This document shows, piece by piece, positions 36,007 through 44,299 of a stretch of DNA of 64,000 nt. Position numbers and translations under genes: made by a program. The notes below the pieces were generated by a model. That model was not told the DNA's origin, searched no databases, and saw only the letters and a list, made by a program, of their open reading frames with translations. How positions within the stretch are numbered: position 1 is the first letter of the stretch; each line of letters starts with the position of its first letter. Location: NCBI GenBank assembly GCA_023425645.1, contig JAFACG010000005.1:1-64000 (forward strand). Reading direction: 5' to 3'. Source of the stretch: Pseudomonadota bacterium (GTDB lineage: Bacteria > Pseudomonadota > Gammaproteobacteria > Burkholderiales > Burkholderiaceae_B).

Positions 36007-36537
36007 TCAGACGCCAGGGCTCAGGCCCTGGCGTTCCTGTTTCAGCACCTGCAGCCAGTGCTCGATGCGCAGGATGGCGTAGTCGGCGCTCTGGCGGCGG
36101 ATTTCTTCGCGCGAGCCATCAAAGGCGATGGTCTCGGTATACACCACCAGGGGATCGAACGGATCACGTGGCTTGAACAGCCAGGCATAGCATTGGGTTC
36201 CCGCCGGAATGCGGGGCGCGGCCGTATCGTCGGCCACGCCGGTGTTGGCGATGATGAGGTTGGCCGGCGTCAGCTCCGCCGCGCCCTTGGCCATGGCCCG
36301 GGCCACGGCTTCGCTGGTCAGGTTGTTGGCCGCCAGCACGGCCTGGTCCACCCCCAGGCAGCGATACTTGGCTTGCGGCGAATACGTGACGAAGGCGCAA
36401 TCGAGCAGACCGCCGGCGCCGGGCTGATCCGCCAGGGTCGAGGCTATCAGTCCCGCCGTGCAGGACTCCGCCGTGGCGATCGTCCATTGCGAATCGATCA
36501 GGTTTTTGACTATCCGTGCAAGATCCTGCTCTGTCAT
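36007..36537 (-). CDS. pncC: Nicotinamide-nucleotide amidohydrolase (CinA C-terminal domain)
   Basis: A 176-residue cytosolic enzyme that deamidates NMN to NaMN in pyridine nucleotide recycling. It is a stand-alone CinA-C domain: TIATAESCTAGLIASTLAD holds the catalytic Ser, followed by GLLDCAFVTYSPQAKYRCLG and IANTGVAD. AAGGAGG lies 7 nt before the ATG at 36537. It is convergent with the aconitase gene. Confidence 0.92.
   Translation of the reverse strand: MTEQDLARIVKNLIDSQWTIATAESCTAGLIASTLADQPGAGGLLDCAFVTYSPQAKYRCLGVDQAVLAANNLTSEAVARAMAKGAAELTPANLIIANTGVADDTAAPRIPAGTQCYAWLFKPRDPFDPLVVYTETIAFDGSREEIRRQSADYAILRIEHWLQVLKQERQGLSPGV
36011..36034 (+). terminator. Probable terminator of the aconitase gene
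   Basis: ACGCCAGGG-CTCAGG-CCCTGGCGT forms a 9-bp stem followed by TCCTGTTTC, 25 bp after the aconitase stop and inside the 3' end of the convergent pncC gene. The U-tract is imperfect. Confidence 0.5.
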
Positions 36538-36782
36538 GGCGCACCTCCTTATCAGCGGAAACAAGGAGTGTTTATTCAAACATAAAGCAGGAAAGGACGA
36601 AACCCGGCCCGGCTCCAGGGATTCTCCGAATGAGTCGAGCGGTAAGCGGGCGTTGCGGTCCGGGATGGAAAACGAGGCGCCCGCCCCCGATGGCGGCCCT
36701 TGCCATGGGGCGAGGACGGACAAGGCCGCGGCTCGCCCCGATCCGCAAAGGCGCGCGACGCGGCGACCTGCCCGGAGAGTCC

Positions 36783-37250
36783 CTAGAGCTCGAACAGACC
36801 GGGAACCTCGGCCGGACCCTGGCCCAGATTGCGCGCCAGCACCTGGAAGCAGCGCAAGGCCGCCTGCATGTCCCGCGGATCCATGCCTTCGAACAGGCGC
36901 GCGCGCAACTGGCGCAGCAGATCCAGCACATGATCGTGAAAGGCGCGCCCCTTGTCCGTCAAACGGATCAGGCGGGCGCGCCGGTCCTCTTCGTCGGGCA
37001 CCCGCTCCACCAGCCCGCCGGCCTGCAACTGGTCGATGACGCGCACCAGCGTCGGCCCTTCCAGGCGCATCATCTGCGCCAGCTGTCCCTGGCGCGTCTG
37101 GTCGCCCAACTGGGCCAGATAGCGTATGGGCAGCACAGTGGCCTCGGACACGCCGTACTGGCGCAGCGCCTGGTCCAGCTCGCGCCGGTACAGGCGCGCC
37201 AGCACGACCAGGGACAGGCCGAATTGCTCTTCGAGCGATTGCTCCATCAT
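36783..37250 (-). CDS. MarR family transcriptional regulator
   Basis: 155 residues with a winged helix: TRQGQLAQMMRLEGPTLVRV, IDQLQAGGLVERVPDEEDRR and ARLIRLTDKGRAFHDHVL, the characteristic wing and dimerisation helix. MarR proteins usually repress efflux genes and release DNA on binding phenolic compounds. The gene overlaps the FUSC exporter by an ATGA, and a palindrome lies in the exporter promoter, so self- and exporter repression is likely. The non-coding 36538-36782 between it and pncC shows only the pncC promoter region. Confidence 0.92.
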   Translation of the reverse strand: MMEQSLEEQFGLSLVVLARLYRRELDQALRQYGVSEATVLPIRYLAQLGDQTRQGQLAQMMRLEGPTLVRVIDQLQAGGLVERVPDEEDRRARLIRLTDKGRAFHDHVLDLLRQLRARLFEGMDPRDMQAALRCFQVLARNLGQGPAEVPGLFEL

Positions 37251-39166
37251 GGCTTCCTCGCAAAATCCGCCCCGCCCTGGGCGGGGTAGGCGTAATCCAG
37301 GACCGGGCGGGCCCCGTCCAGGGCCTGCGCCACGTCCAGCACCGCGTCGGCCAGCACCGGGTCGGCGCACTCGGGAGCCAGCCGCGTCAATTGATTGGCC
37401 GCCTCGCGCGGCTGCCGCTCGAAGCCGTCCAGCAAGGCGCAGACATGCTGCACGCAGGCCCGCTGCCGCGGGCCCACGGTGGCCAGCCGCTGCAAGGCCA
37501 CGATGCCATAGCCCAGATTGATCAGGGACACCGCCCCGCGCGGCGCCTCGGCGCCCGTCCACTGCAGCAGCCGCACCAGCTGGCGCGCCGCCCGGCTGCG
37601 CCAGGCCTGCACGTGGCGCGGCGGCTGGCGGCGTATTAGCGGATGGATTTCGCGCACCATGCGACGCGCCAGCGCGCGTCCCCGGGAGTGAGTGCGGCGC
37701 GGCAGAAAATAGAAAGCCGTGCAGACCACGGCCGAGCCCGCGATCAGGGCCGCCGATCCTTGCACGATGGCCGGCAGAGCCACGGCCGCCATGCCGGCCT
37801 GGCTGGCCAGCTGGAAGCACATATTGGCATCCAGCGCCCACAGCGCGGTAGGCCGGTTGGCGCGCACCAGGCCGCCCGCGACCATGAAGGGCAGCACCGA
37901 AGCGATGACCTGCCAGTCCTGCGTCAGATGAGGCTGCACGGCATAGCGGTACAGCCCCGCCGCGCCCGCGCCCACGGCAATGCCGGTGAAAATGTATTTG
38001 GCCATCAACTGCGGCCGCGGCATGGAACCCAGAATCATGGAGAAGATGCACACGCCGATGGCGGCCAGCTCCAGGACCGGACTGCCCAGGGCGTAGGCGC
38101 CGGCTCCCGCCGCAAACCCGGCCGCGCCCGAAATGGCGCCGGTGCGCAGCGCCAGCGGCCAGTCCACCGCCGCCGCGGGGACGCGCACGGCACGGATGCG
38201 GCGCTGCAACTGCTCCGGGCGCGGCGCGAACAGGCCCTGCCGGGCGCGCCGGATCTGCCCCATGGCGCGCCGCAGGCGCGCCAGGCTGACCTCCTGCCCG
38301 CCCGAAGCAGGGCGTTTCTCCAGCACGGCAATATCCTTCCCGTCCTGCAGGGCCTGGGCCTGGTCCAGCAGCCACTGCGCATGCGCAGGGTGACAGGCAA
38401 GACCGCGCGCGCGTTGCCGGGCGATCACCTGGCTGGCCGCGACCAGTTCGATGGCGGCATACAGCAAGGCATCCACATAGGGGATGCGCCGATAGGCGTC
38501 CAGCGAACCGGCGGCAGTCAGACGGGCCTGCGCGTCCAGTTCGCAGATTTCGCGCACCACGCGCGCGCTCAGGTTCCTGTCCTCTTCCTGGAATCGCGGG
38601 CCCAGATGGTGAGCCGCCAGGCGCAAGGCGTCGGCGGCGAGCTGGCGCACGCGTTGGTAATAATCGGCGCGGCGGCTGTGCGGAGTCGCCCAGCCCGAGA
38701 TCAACGTCGCGACCAGCACCCCGATCAGGGTGCATTCCACCCGCGACAAAGCCAGTTCGACAGACGCCTCGGGCGCCAGCACGGAAGGCAGCACCACCAC
38801 GGCGGCGGTGATGCCGGCCAGCATGGGCATATAGCTGTGGGCGCCGCGCAGCACATGGGTCAGCGCCGAGCCGGCCGCCACCACCAGAGCCATGCTCAGC
38901 AATTGCAGATAAGGATCGGGCAGGTGCAGGAAGGCCAGCCCCAGCGCCGCGCCCAGCAAGGTGCCGCCGACGCGAAACAGCGCACGCTCGTAGATCAGGC
39001 CCCGCGACGCCTGGGAAATCACCCAGACCGGCATGGCCGCCCAGTACGGGTTGTCCACGCCCAGCAGCACGGCGATCGTGAAGGACAGCCAGGCGGCCAG
39101 CGCCAGACGCAGGCCCTGCCGGACCGAGGCTCGGTCCAGCTGGATCAGCTTGGAAGAAGAAGACAT
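37247..39166 (-). CDS. FUSC family membrane protein (AaeB/fusaric-acid-resistance type exporter)
   Basis: A 639-residue inner-membrane protein with two blocks of about six helices (about 20-165 and 350-500) separated by a cytoplasmic helical domain. Recognisable regions are RQGLRLALAAWLSFTIAVLL, DNPYWAAMPVWVISQASRG and the second-block SPVLELAAIGVCIFSMILGS. Members pump aromatic carboxylic acids or fusaric acid. It has no adjacent HlyD or outer-membrane partner here; it is paired only with marR. The start at 39166 precedes the first helix. Confidence 0.88.
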   Translation of the reverse strand: MSSSSKLIQLDRASVRQGLRLALAAWLSFTIAVLLGVDNPYWAAMPVWVISQASRGLIYERALFRVGGTLLGAALGLAFLHLPDPYLQLLSMALVVAAGSALTHVLRGAHSYMPMLAGITAAVVVLPSVLAPEASVELALSRVECTLIGVLVATLISGWATPHSRRADYYQRVRQLAADALRLAAHHLGPRFQEEDRNLSARVVREICELDAQARLTAAGSLDAYRRIPYVDALLYAAIELVAASQVIARQRARGLACHPAHAQWLLDQAQALQDGKDIAVLEKRPASGGQEVSLARLRRAMGQIRRARQGLFAPRPEQLQRRIRAVRVPAAAVDWPLALRTGAISGAAGFAAGAGAYALGSPVLELAAIGVCIFSMILGSMPRPQLMAKYIFTGIAVGAGAAGLYRYAVQPHLTQDWQVIASVLPFMVAGGLVRANRPTALWALDANMCFQLASQAGMAAVALPAIVQGSAALIAGSAVVCTAFYFLPRRTHSRGRALARRMVREIHPLIRRQPPRHVQAWRSRAARQLVRLLQWTGAEAPRGAVSLINLGYGIVALQRLATVGPRQRACVQHVCALLDGFERQPREAANQLTRLAPECADPVLADAVLDVAQALDGARPVLDYAYPAQGGADFARKP

Positions 39167-39191
39167 GGAAATGGGAAACGGCTAAAGCTCA

Positions 39192-39216
39192 ATTATATAG
39201 TTAGCTTAGCTATCTA
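39192..39216 (-). promoter_or_regulatory. Promoter -10 and MarR-type operator of the FUSC-marR operon
   Basis: On the minus strand a consensus TATAAT (39197-39192) lies about 26 bp before the FUSC start codon. Directly upstream, at 39198-39216, is the 19-bp palindrome TAGTTAGCTTAGCTATCTA, symmetric except at one base pair in each arm. Its position between -35 and -10 would block RNA polymerase when MarR is bound. Confidence 0.7.
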
Positions 39217-39325
39217 TTTAACAAGCGTTCCGTAACAAAAAGAATCAGGCCCAGACTTCATGCTTGTTCCTGGACTGGGCCCGCCCCGTCTCGGGCTCGA
39301 CGGCTCTCCGCCAGGCTCCCGGCCA

Positions 39326-39775
39326 TCAAGTCCGCTCTTTTTCCAGCCGCATCATGATGTGGGGAATGCCCGCGTCGTCGAAGATCTCGCCGTATTCGAC
39401 AAAACCGCGCTTGCGGTAGAAGAGCTGCGCCTGGCACTGGGCCGCCAGGCGCAGCTCCGCGTGCCCCGCCTGCCAGCCCAATTCGATCAGGTGATCCAGG
39501 ATGCGCCTTCCCAGGCCGCTGCCCCGCCAGGGCGCGGCGACCGCCAATCGGCCGATGTGGCCGTCGGCCAGCAGACGTCCCGTGGCGACGGGCCGCTCGC
39601 CCTCGTAAGCCACGACATGCACGCTGAGCGGGTCCTGAGCGTCCACCTCTTCCTCCAGGGGCACCTTCTGCTCCTGCACGAATACCGCCAGACGGACCTG
39701 CAGCGCCTGCTCGCCCAGTTCGTCCCAAGTTCCGGTGCGCAGGCGCAGCGCCTGCGCCTCCTGAATGCCTTTCAT
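39326..39775 (-). CDS. GNAT family N-acetyltransferase (ElaA-like)
   Basis: 149 residues of a GNAT enzyme: RLAVFVQEQKVPLEEEVDAQ followed by VATGRLLADGHIGRLAV, the acetyl-CoA motif PWRGSGLGRRILDHLIELG, and a C-terminal FYRKRGFVEYGEIFDDAGI with HIMM. The pattern (VF..EQ..P.EEE.D..D) matches the ElaA/YjcF group, substrate unknown. The start is at 39775; the upstream region up to 40028 contains only the divergent promoter of the next gene. Confidence 0.85.
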   Translation of the reverse strand: MKGIQEAQALRLRTGTWDELGEQALQVRLAVFVQEQKVPLEEEVDAQDPLSVHVVAYEGERPVATGRLLADGHIGRLAVAAPWRGSGLGRRILDHLIELGWQAGHAELRLAAQCQAQLFYRKRGFVEYGEIFDDAGIPHIMMRLEKERT

Positions 39776-40028
39776 GCTTTTTTTCCTGTGAAACCAGCGG
39801 CGGCACGCGACGTGCGCTCCAACCTTGCGGCCCGGCCGGCCTGACCGCGATGCGGAAGCGCTTGCGGCGCCGCATCGCCCCGTCCTTGCCTGACCTCGCC
39901 GTCGACGGCGAGGTTTGCGCAAAGGCACATGGCCAAATCGTACTGCGCCGTTCTATGATGTATCGATTCCGGCGTCCCGACCCACGAGGTCGAGCTTGCC
40001 GTCGTGTTCATTTTTGGCAGGAGTCATT

Positions 40029-41735
40029 ATGCAACAGTGGCTGACACGCTACACAGCCTTCTATGTGATCATCGCCCTCACCGTCCTGTCCCTGCTGCTG
40101 GCCCTGGTCTCAGGCGCCGGCTGGCTGTGGGTGGCCGTGCCGGGCATGGCGCTGTGCGCGCTGGGCCTGGTGGACCTGACCCAGACGCGCCACGCGATCC
40201 GCCGCAACTATCCCGTGATCGGCAACCTGCGCTTTCTGTTCGAAGCCATCCGTCCCGAGATACGCCAGTACTTCCTGGAAAGCGACACCCAGCAGCTGCC
40301 CTTTTCCCGCGCCGACCGCTCCCTGGTCTACCAGCGCGCCAAGCAGCAAGTGGACAAGCGCCCCTTCGGCACCCAGCAGGAGGTCTACGGCAACGGGTAC
40401 GAGTGGATCAACCACTCCATGAACCCCACCCACATCACCGATCCGGAATTCCGCATCAACGTGGGCGGCCCCGCCTGTACCCAGCCCTACTCCCTGTCCG
40501 TGCTGAACATCTCGGCCATGAGCTTCGGCGCCCTGTCGGCCAATGCCGTGCTGGCCCTGAACAAGGGCGCGCGCATGGGCAATTTCGCCCATGACACCGG
40601 CGAAGGAGGCGTCAGCAGCTATCACCTGCGCCACGGCGGGGACCTGATCTGGAACATAGGCTCGGGCTATTTCGGCTGCCGTGACGAGCAGGGGCGCTTT
40701 TCCCCGGAACGCTTTGCCGAGCGGGCCACCCAGGATCACATCAAGATGATAGAGATCAAGCTGTCGCAGGGCGCCAAGCCCGGCCACGGCGGCATCCTGC
40801 CCGGCGCCAAGGTGACGGCGGAGATCGCCGCGGCTCGCGGCGTGCCCGAAGGCGTGGACTGCAATTCGCCCTCGCGCCACAGCGCCTTCTCCACGCCCGT
40901 GGAGCTGATGCGTTTCGTGGCGCAGCTGCGCGAATTGTCCGGCGGCAAGCCGGTGGGCTTCAAGCTGTGCATCGGCCACCCCTGGGAATGGTTCGCCATC
41001 GCCAAAGCCATGCTCAAGACCGGCATCACGCCGGACTTCATCGTGGTGGATGGGGCCGAAGGCGGCACGGGAGCGGCGCCGGTGGAATTCGTGGACCACG
41101 TGGGCACGCCGCTGCGCGAGGCCCTGCGCCTGGTGCACAACACCCTGGTGGGCATAGGGCTGCGCGAACAGATCCGCCTGGGAGCCTCGGGCAAGATCAT
41201 CAGCGCCTTCGACATGGCGCGCATCATGGCCCTGGGCGCGGACTGGTGCAACAGCGCGCGCGGCTTCATGTTCGCGGTGGGCTGCATCCAGGCCCAGGCC
41301 TGCCACACCGACAAATGCCCCACCGGGGTGACCACGCAGGATCCGCTGCGCCAGAAGGCGCTGGTGGTGGACGACAAGTCCCTGCGCGTGGCGAGCTTTC
41401 ATGCCAACACCCTGAAGGCCCTGGCTGAACTGCTGGCGGCCGCCGGCCTGGAGCATCCGGCCGAACTGCGCCCGCACCACATCGCCCGGCGCATCAGCAA
41501 CGGCGAAGTGCGGGTGCTCTCGGCCCTGTTCCCGGATCTGCAGAAGGGCGAGCTGCTGCGCGTCCACTACCGCCAGACCATCTTCCGGGTGGGCTGGCCC
41601 ATGGCCAATCCCGATTCCTTCGAACCGGCCTACAGCCTGAGCAAGGCGCTCTCCAGCCTGAACGACGAGGCCGAACCCGACGAACCCCTGAAAAAACAGG
41701 ATTCGGCCGACAGCGCGGGACAGGCGCTGGCCTGA
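40029..41735 (+). CDS. FMN-binding glutamate synthase family protein
   Basis: A 568-residue protein. Two N-terminal transmembrane helices (about 8-50) anchor a domain equal to the FMN and 3Fe-4S part of glutamate synthase: NISAMSFGALSANAVLALNK, DTGEGGVSSYH, KPGHGGILPGAKV, DGAEGGTGAAP and the cysteine cluster ACHTDKCPTGVTTQDP. The glutaminase domain is missing, so ordinary GOGAT activity is unlikely; the family's real reaction is not established. GGAG sits 6 nt before the ATG at 40029. Confidence 0.88.
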   Translation: MQQWLTRYTAFYVIIALTVLSLLLALVSGAGWLWVAVPGMALCALGLVDLTQTRHAIRRNYPVIGNLRFLFEAIRPEIRQYFLESDTQQLPFSRADRSLVYQRAKQQVDKRPFGTQQEVYGNGYEWINHSMNPTHITDPEFRINVGGPACTQPYSLSVLNISAMSFGALSANAVLALNKGARMGNFAHDTGEGGVSSYHLRHGGDLIWNIGSGYFGCRDEQGRFSPERFAERATQDHIKMIEIKLSQGAKPGHGGILPGAKVTAEIAAARGVPEGVDCNSPSRHSAFSTPVELMRFVAQLRELSGGKPVGFKLCIGHPWEWFAIAKAMLKTGITPDFIVVDGAEGGTGAAPVEFVDHVGTPLREALRLVHNTLVGIGLREQIRLGASGKIISAFDMARIMALGADWCNSARGFMFAVGCIQAQACHTDKCPTGVTTQDPLRQKALVVDDKSLRVASFHANTLKALAELLAAAGLEHPAELRPHHIARRISNGEVRVLSALFPDLQKGELLRVHYRQTIFRVGWPMANPDSFEPAYSLSKALSSLNDEAEPDEPLKKQDSADSAGQALA

Positions 41736-41760
41736 TTCCCGCAGGCAGCGGCGGCGCGCC

Positions 41761-41922
41761 TCAGCGCGACTGCCGCACCGCTCCCACGCCTACATCCATT
41801 TCCCCGTACACCTGCACGCCCGAACGGCTCAGGCCGGGGTCGCCGCCGCTATCGCGCGCCGCGCAGGCGCCCAGGCTGGCGGCCATCAGTGCAAGGGCCA
41901 CGGCCCGAACGACTTGTCGCAT
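41761..41922 (-). CDS. Small predicted lipoprotein
   Basis: A 53-residue protein with an N-terminal signal peptide and lipobox (LMAASLGAC, modified Cys20) followed by a short polar tail containing GVQVYGEMDVGVGAVRQSR. GAAGGAG precedes the ATG at 41922, supporting a real gene. Short lipoproteins with this tail pattern occur in Burkholderiales without known function. Confidence 0.6.
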   Translation of the reverse strand: MRQVVRAVALALMAASLGACAARDSGGDPGLSRSGVQVYGEMDVGVGAVRQSR

Positions 41923-42003
41923 ATCAACTCCTTCACGATTGCCTCCCACTGTGCCAGAAAATCCCGCAAGCGGGGTTTCCAACTGTACTAGAATGCAGGG
42001 ATC

Positions 42004-42414
42004 ATGATGAGGCACACGGCACTTTTCCCGCAACGCTCAGGCAGCCGGCTCCTGCTGGCCCTGGCGCTGTGCGCGCTGCTGCTGCGCGGCCTGATCCCGG
42101 CCGGTTACATGCCGGCCTCCGGCCCGGACTACGCCGGCGCGCTCACCTTCTGCGTGCAGGGAGAGCCCGGCCTGGCAAGCTGGAGCGGGCAAACGCCCCA
42201 GCCCGTCCAGGACGGTCATGCCGCTCATCCGGCCTGCCTTTTCGGCCAGGCCCAGGCGCAAGGCGTACTGCCCCTGACCGACGCTGCGGCCTGGGCGCCG
42301 GCCTTCCTGCCCGTGCATACCTGGAACGCCGCCGCGCCGGCTCCCGACCCGCTGCTGCCCATGCCCGGCCCCGCCGTGGGCGCCCGCGCTCCTCCCGCCC
42401 TGCTGCTTTCCTGA
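42004..42414 (+). CDS. DUF2946-like small membrane/secreted protein
   Basis: 136 residues: a hydrophobic N-terminal segment (LLLALALCALLLRGLIPAGY) then a Pro/Ala-rich periplasmic region with FCVQGE and HPACLFG, the Cys/His-containing pattern seen in DUF2946 proteins, which often neighbour copper-handling genes. It directly precedes sco and the PCuAC chaperone, so a part in periplasmic copper supply is inferred. Confidence 0.65.
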   Translation: MMRHTALFPQRSGSRLLLALALCALLLRGLIPAGYMPASGPDYAGALTFCVQGEPGLASWSGQTPQPVQDGHAAHPACLFGQAQAQGVLPLTDAAAWAPAFLPVHTWNAAAPAPDPLLPMPGPAVGARAPPALLLS

Positions 42415-42471
42415 TGGCATCTTGCGCGGCCGCCACCGGCCGCACCACTCTGAATCTAGCGGGACTTACCT

Positions 42472-43089
42472 ATGAAGGCTTCACAACCACGCCGCCGGCT
42501 GCTGCTCGGCCTGCTGGCCGCGCCCCTGGCGCTGACCGCCTGCAAAGACGAGGCGCCCAGACAGGCCGCCTTGACCAATCTGGAAGGCGTCAACATGAGC
42601 GGCGCCGATTTCGCCAAGGATTTCAGCCTGACCGACACCGAAGGGCAGCGGCGCACCCTGGCCGACTACCGCGGCAAGATCGTGCTGATCTTCTTCGGCT
42701 TCACCCAGTGCCCCGACGTCTGCCCCACCGCGCTGACGCGCGCCGTGGACATCAAGGAGCAGTTGGGCGAGGACGGCGACAAGATCCAGGTCCTGTTCAT
42801 TTCCGTGGACCCGGAACGCGACAGCAACGACGTATTGCGGGCCTATATGCAGGCCTTCGACCCCAGCTTCGTGGCCTTGCGCCCCAGCGCCGAAGAACTG
42901 GCCAAGACGGCCAAGGACTTCAAGGTCTTCTATCAGAAAGTGCCCACCGGCTCCAGCTACACCATGGACCACAGCGCGCTGACCTACGTCTACGACGCGA
43001 ACGGCCGCCTGCAGCTCGCCCTGCGCCACACGCAGACCACCGAGGAAGCCGTGGCCGACCTGCGCCAGGTGCTGGCCCTGTCCCGCTGA
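42472..43089 (+). CDS. SCO1/SenC family copper metallochaperone
   Basis: 205 residues. A lipoprotein signal (LALTAC, Cys24) anchors it to the outer face of the membrane. The thioredoxin fold carries the copper ligands C80 and C84 in FTQCPDVCP and a conserved His in YTMDHSAL. Sco proteins deliver copper, or thiol-reducing power, to the CuA site of cytochrome oxidase. It is followed closely by a PCuAC chaperone, its usual partner. Confidence 0.92.
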   Translation: MKASQPRRRLLLGLLAAPLALTACKDEAPRQAALTNLEGVNMSGADFAKDFSLTDTEGQRRTLADYRGKIVLIFFGFTQCPDVCPTALTRAVDIKEQLGEDGDKIQVLFISVDPERDSNDVLRAYMQAFDPSFVALRPSAEELAKTAKDFKVFYQKVPTGSSYTMDHSALTYVYDANGRLQLALRHTQTTEEAVADLRQVLALSR

Positions 43090-43108
43090 ACGAACAAGGA
43101 ATTTCATC

Positions 43109-43579
43109 ATGCAACGTACCATTGTTTCTTCCCTGCTCTCCCTGGCCCTGCTGGGCGCCGCCGGCCTGGCCCAGGCCGAAGTCACCGTCACCGATCCCTG
43201 GGTGCGCGCCACCGTCGCCGGCCAGCAGGCCACCGGCGCCTTCATGAAACTGCAGTCCTCCGACCAGGCCCGCCTGGTCGGGGTTCGCAGCCCGCTGACC
43301 GAACACGCCGAAGTGCATGAAATGGTCATGGACAAAGAAGTCATGCGCATGCGCCAGGTGCAGCAGATCGAACTGCCGGCCGGAAAGACCGTGGAGCTCA
43401 AGCCCGGCGGCTACCACATCATGCTGCTGGGTCTGGACAAGCAGGTTCAGGAAGGCACGGACGTGGACCTGACCCTGCTCGTCGAGACCGACGCCGGCCA
43501 GAAGCAGGAAATCACTGTCCGCGCGCCCGTGCGAGCGCTCAACGCCAAGGCGGGCGGCCACGGCCACAAGGCCCATTGA
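43109..43579 (+). CDS. PCuAC family periplasmic copper chaperone
   Basis: 156 residues with a signal peptide ending AGLAQAE. The copper motif H-x10-M-x21-H-x-M is complete: H70, M81, H103 and M105 (VHEMVMDKEVMRM and GGYHIM). The C-terminus ends in a His-rich GGHGHKAH, which may add a further copper site. PCuAC hands Cu(I) to Sco and cytochrome oxidase subunit II. AAGGA precedes the ATG. Confidence 0.93.
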   Translation: MQRTIVSSLLSLALLGAAGLAQAEVTVTDPWVRATVAGQQATGAFMKLQSSDQARLVGVRSPLTEHAEVHEMVMDKEVMRMRQVQQIELPAGKTVELKPGGYHIMLLGLDKQVQEGTDVDLTLLVETDAGQKQEITVRAPVRALNAKAGGHGHKAH

Positions 43580-43611
43580 AGGCCGGACGCAAATTACGGG
43601 TTTTCCTTAAT

Positions 43612-43640
43612 TTGCAAGGCAAAGCCGCCGAGCGTAAAGT
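43612..43640 (+). promoter_or_regulatory. Promoter of the putative small RNA
   Basis: -35-like TTGCAA (43612-43617) and -10-like TAAAGT (43635-43640) are separated by 17 bp; each matches 4 of 6 consensus positions. The predicted start (about 43646) falls at the beginning of the first hairpin. Confidence 0.5.
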
Positions 43641-43645
43641 GAAGT

Positions 43646-43767
43646 CACTGACACAGCGTCAGTGAGCTGCCTTAAGACCGCAGCTTTCCTCAACTGCCAT
43701 CATGGCAGTTCACCGCCGCAAAAGCGGCAAACAGGCCCTACCGCAACGGTAGGGCCTTCGTGTTTTC
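43646..43767 (+). ncRNA. Putative small structured RNA with intrinsic terminator
   Basis: No protein frame is plausible here, yet four consecutive hairpins are seen: TCACTGAC/GTCAGTGA (43645-43652/43658-43665), AACTGCC/GGCAGTT (43692-43698/43704-43710), GCCGC-AAAA-GCGGC (43715-43728), and GGCCCTACCG-CAA-CGGTAGGGCC (43734-43756) followed by TTCGTGTTTT. The pyrimidine-rich single strand CAGCTTTCCTC (43681-43691) could pair with Shine-Dalgarno sequences. With the promoter just upstream this is a self-contained RNA gene of about 120 nt. I cannot assign it to a known family. Confidence 0.6.
43734..43767 (+). terminator. Rho-independent terminator of the small RNA (or of the sco-PCuAC operon)
   Basis: A perfect 10-bp stem GGCCCTACCG/CGGTAGGGCC with a CAA loop is followed by TTCGTGTTTTC. 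It could also end read-through from the copper genes. Confidence 0.75.
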
Positions 43768-43881
43768 AGCTCTGTTCAATTGCTGACATTTCCCATCTGG
43801 TACAGGCTGGCGCCCTGGATTATGCTTGGCGCAAGGCTGCCGACCGGCAGGCCTTGTTCCTGACCTTTGGGGAGAATCTTC

Positions 43882-44211
43882 ATGAAACTGGCCCTGACCC
43901 TCGCTTCGGCGGCAAGCTCCTTGTTTCTTCTGGCCGGCGCCGCCCACGCCGCCCCGGCTGCGGATGCCGCCAAGCCCCTGACCCCGCAGCAGCAACGCAT
44001 GAGCACCTGCAATGCCAACGCCAAGGACCTTGCCGGCGACGAACGCAAGGACTTCATGAGCCGCTGCCTGAAGGGCGAGATCACCCAGCCCGAAAAAGCG
44101 CTGAGCGCTTCCCAGCAGCGCATGCGCGACTGCAACGCCCAGGCAAGCACCAAGGCCCTGAAAGGCGACGAGCGCAAGACCTTCATGAGCACCTGCCTGA
44201 AGGCGCAATGA
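43882..44211 (+). CDS. PsiF repeat family protein
   Basis: A 109-residue secreted protein: a signal peptide ending AGAAHAA, then two PsiF repeats, LTPQQQRMSTCNANAKDL with ERKDFMSRCLKG, and LSASQQRMRDCNAQAST with ERKTFMSTCLKA. Each repeat carries two conserved Cys. E. coli psiF is phosphate-starvation induced, function unknown. GGGGAG lies about 8 nt before the ATG at 43882. Confidence 0.9.
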   Translation: MKLALTLASAASSLFLLAGAAHAAPAADAAKPLTPQQQRMSTCNANAKDLAGDERKDFMSRCLKGEITQPEKALSASQQRMRDCNAQASTKALKGDERKTFMSTCLKAQ

Positions 44212-44299
44212 TCCCCGCCTGGTCTGGCGGCGGAATGAACGCCGGTCGGCTTTCCGCCGGCCGACGTCCTGTTCCGGCTGACCCGGACCATGCCGCCGA

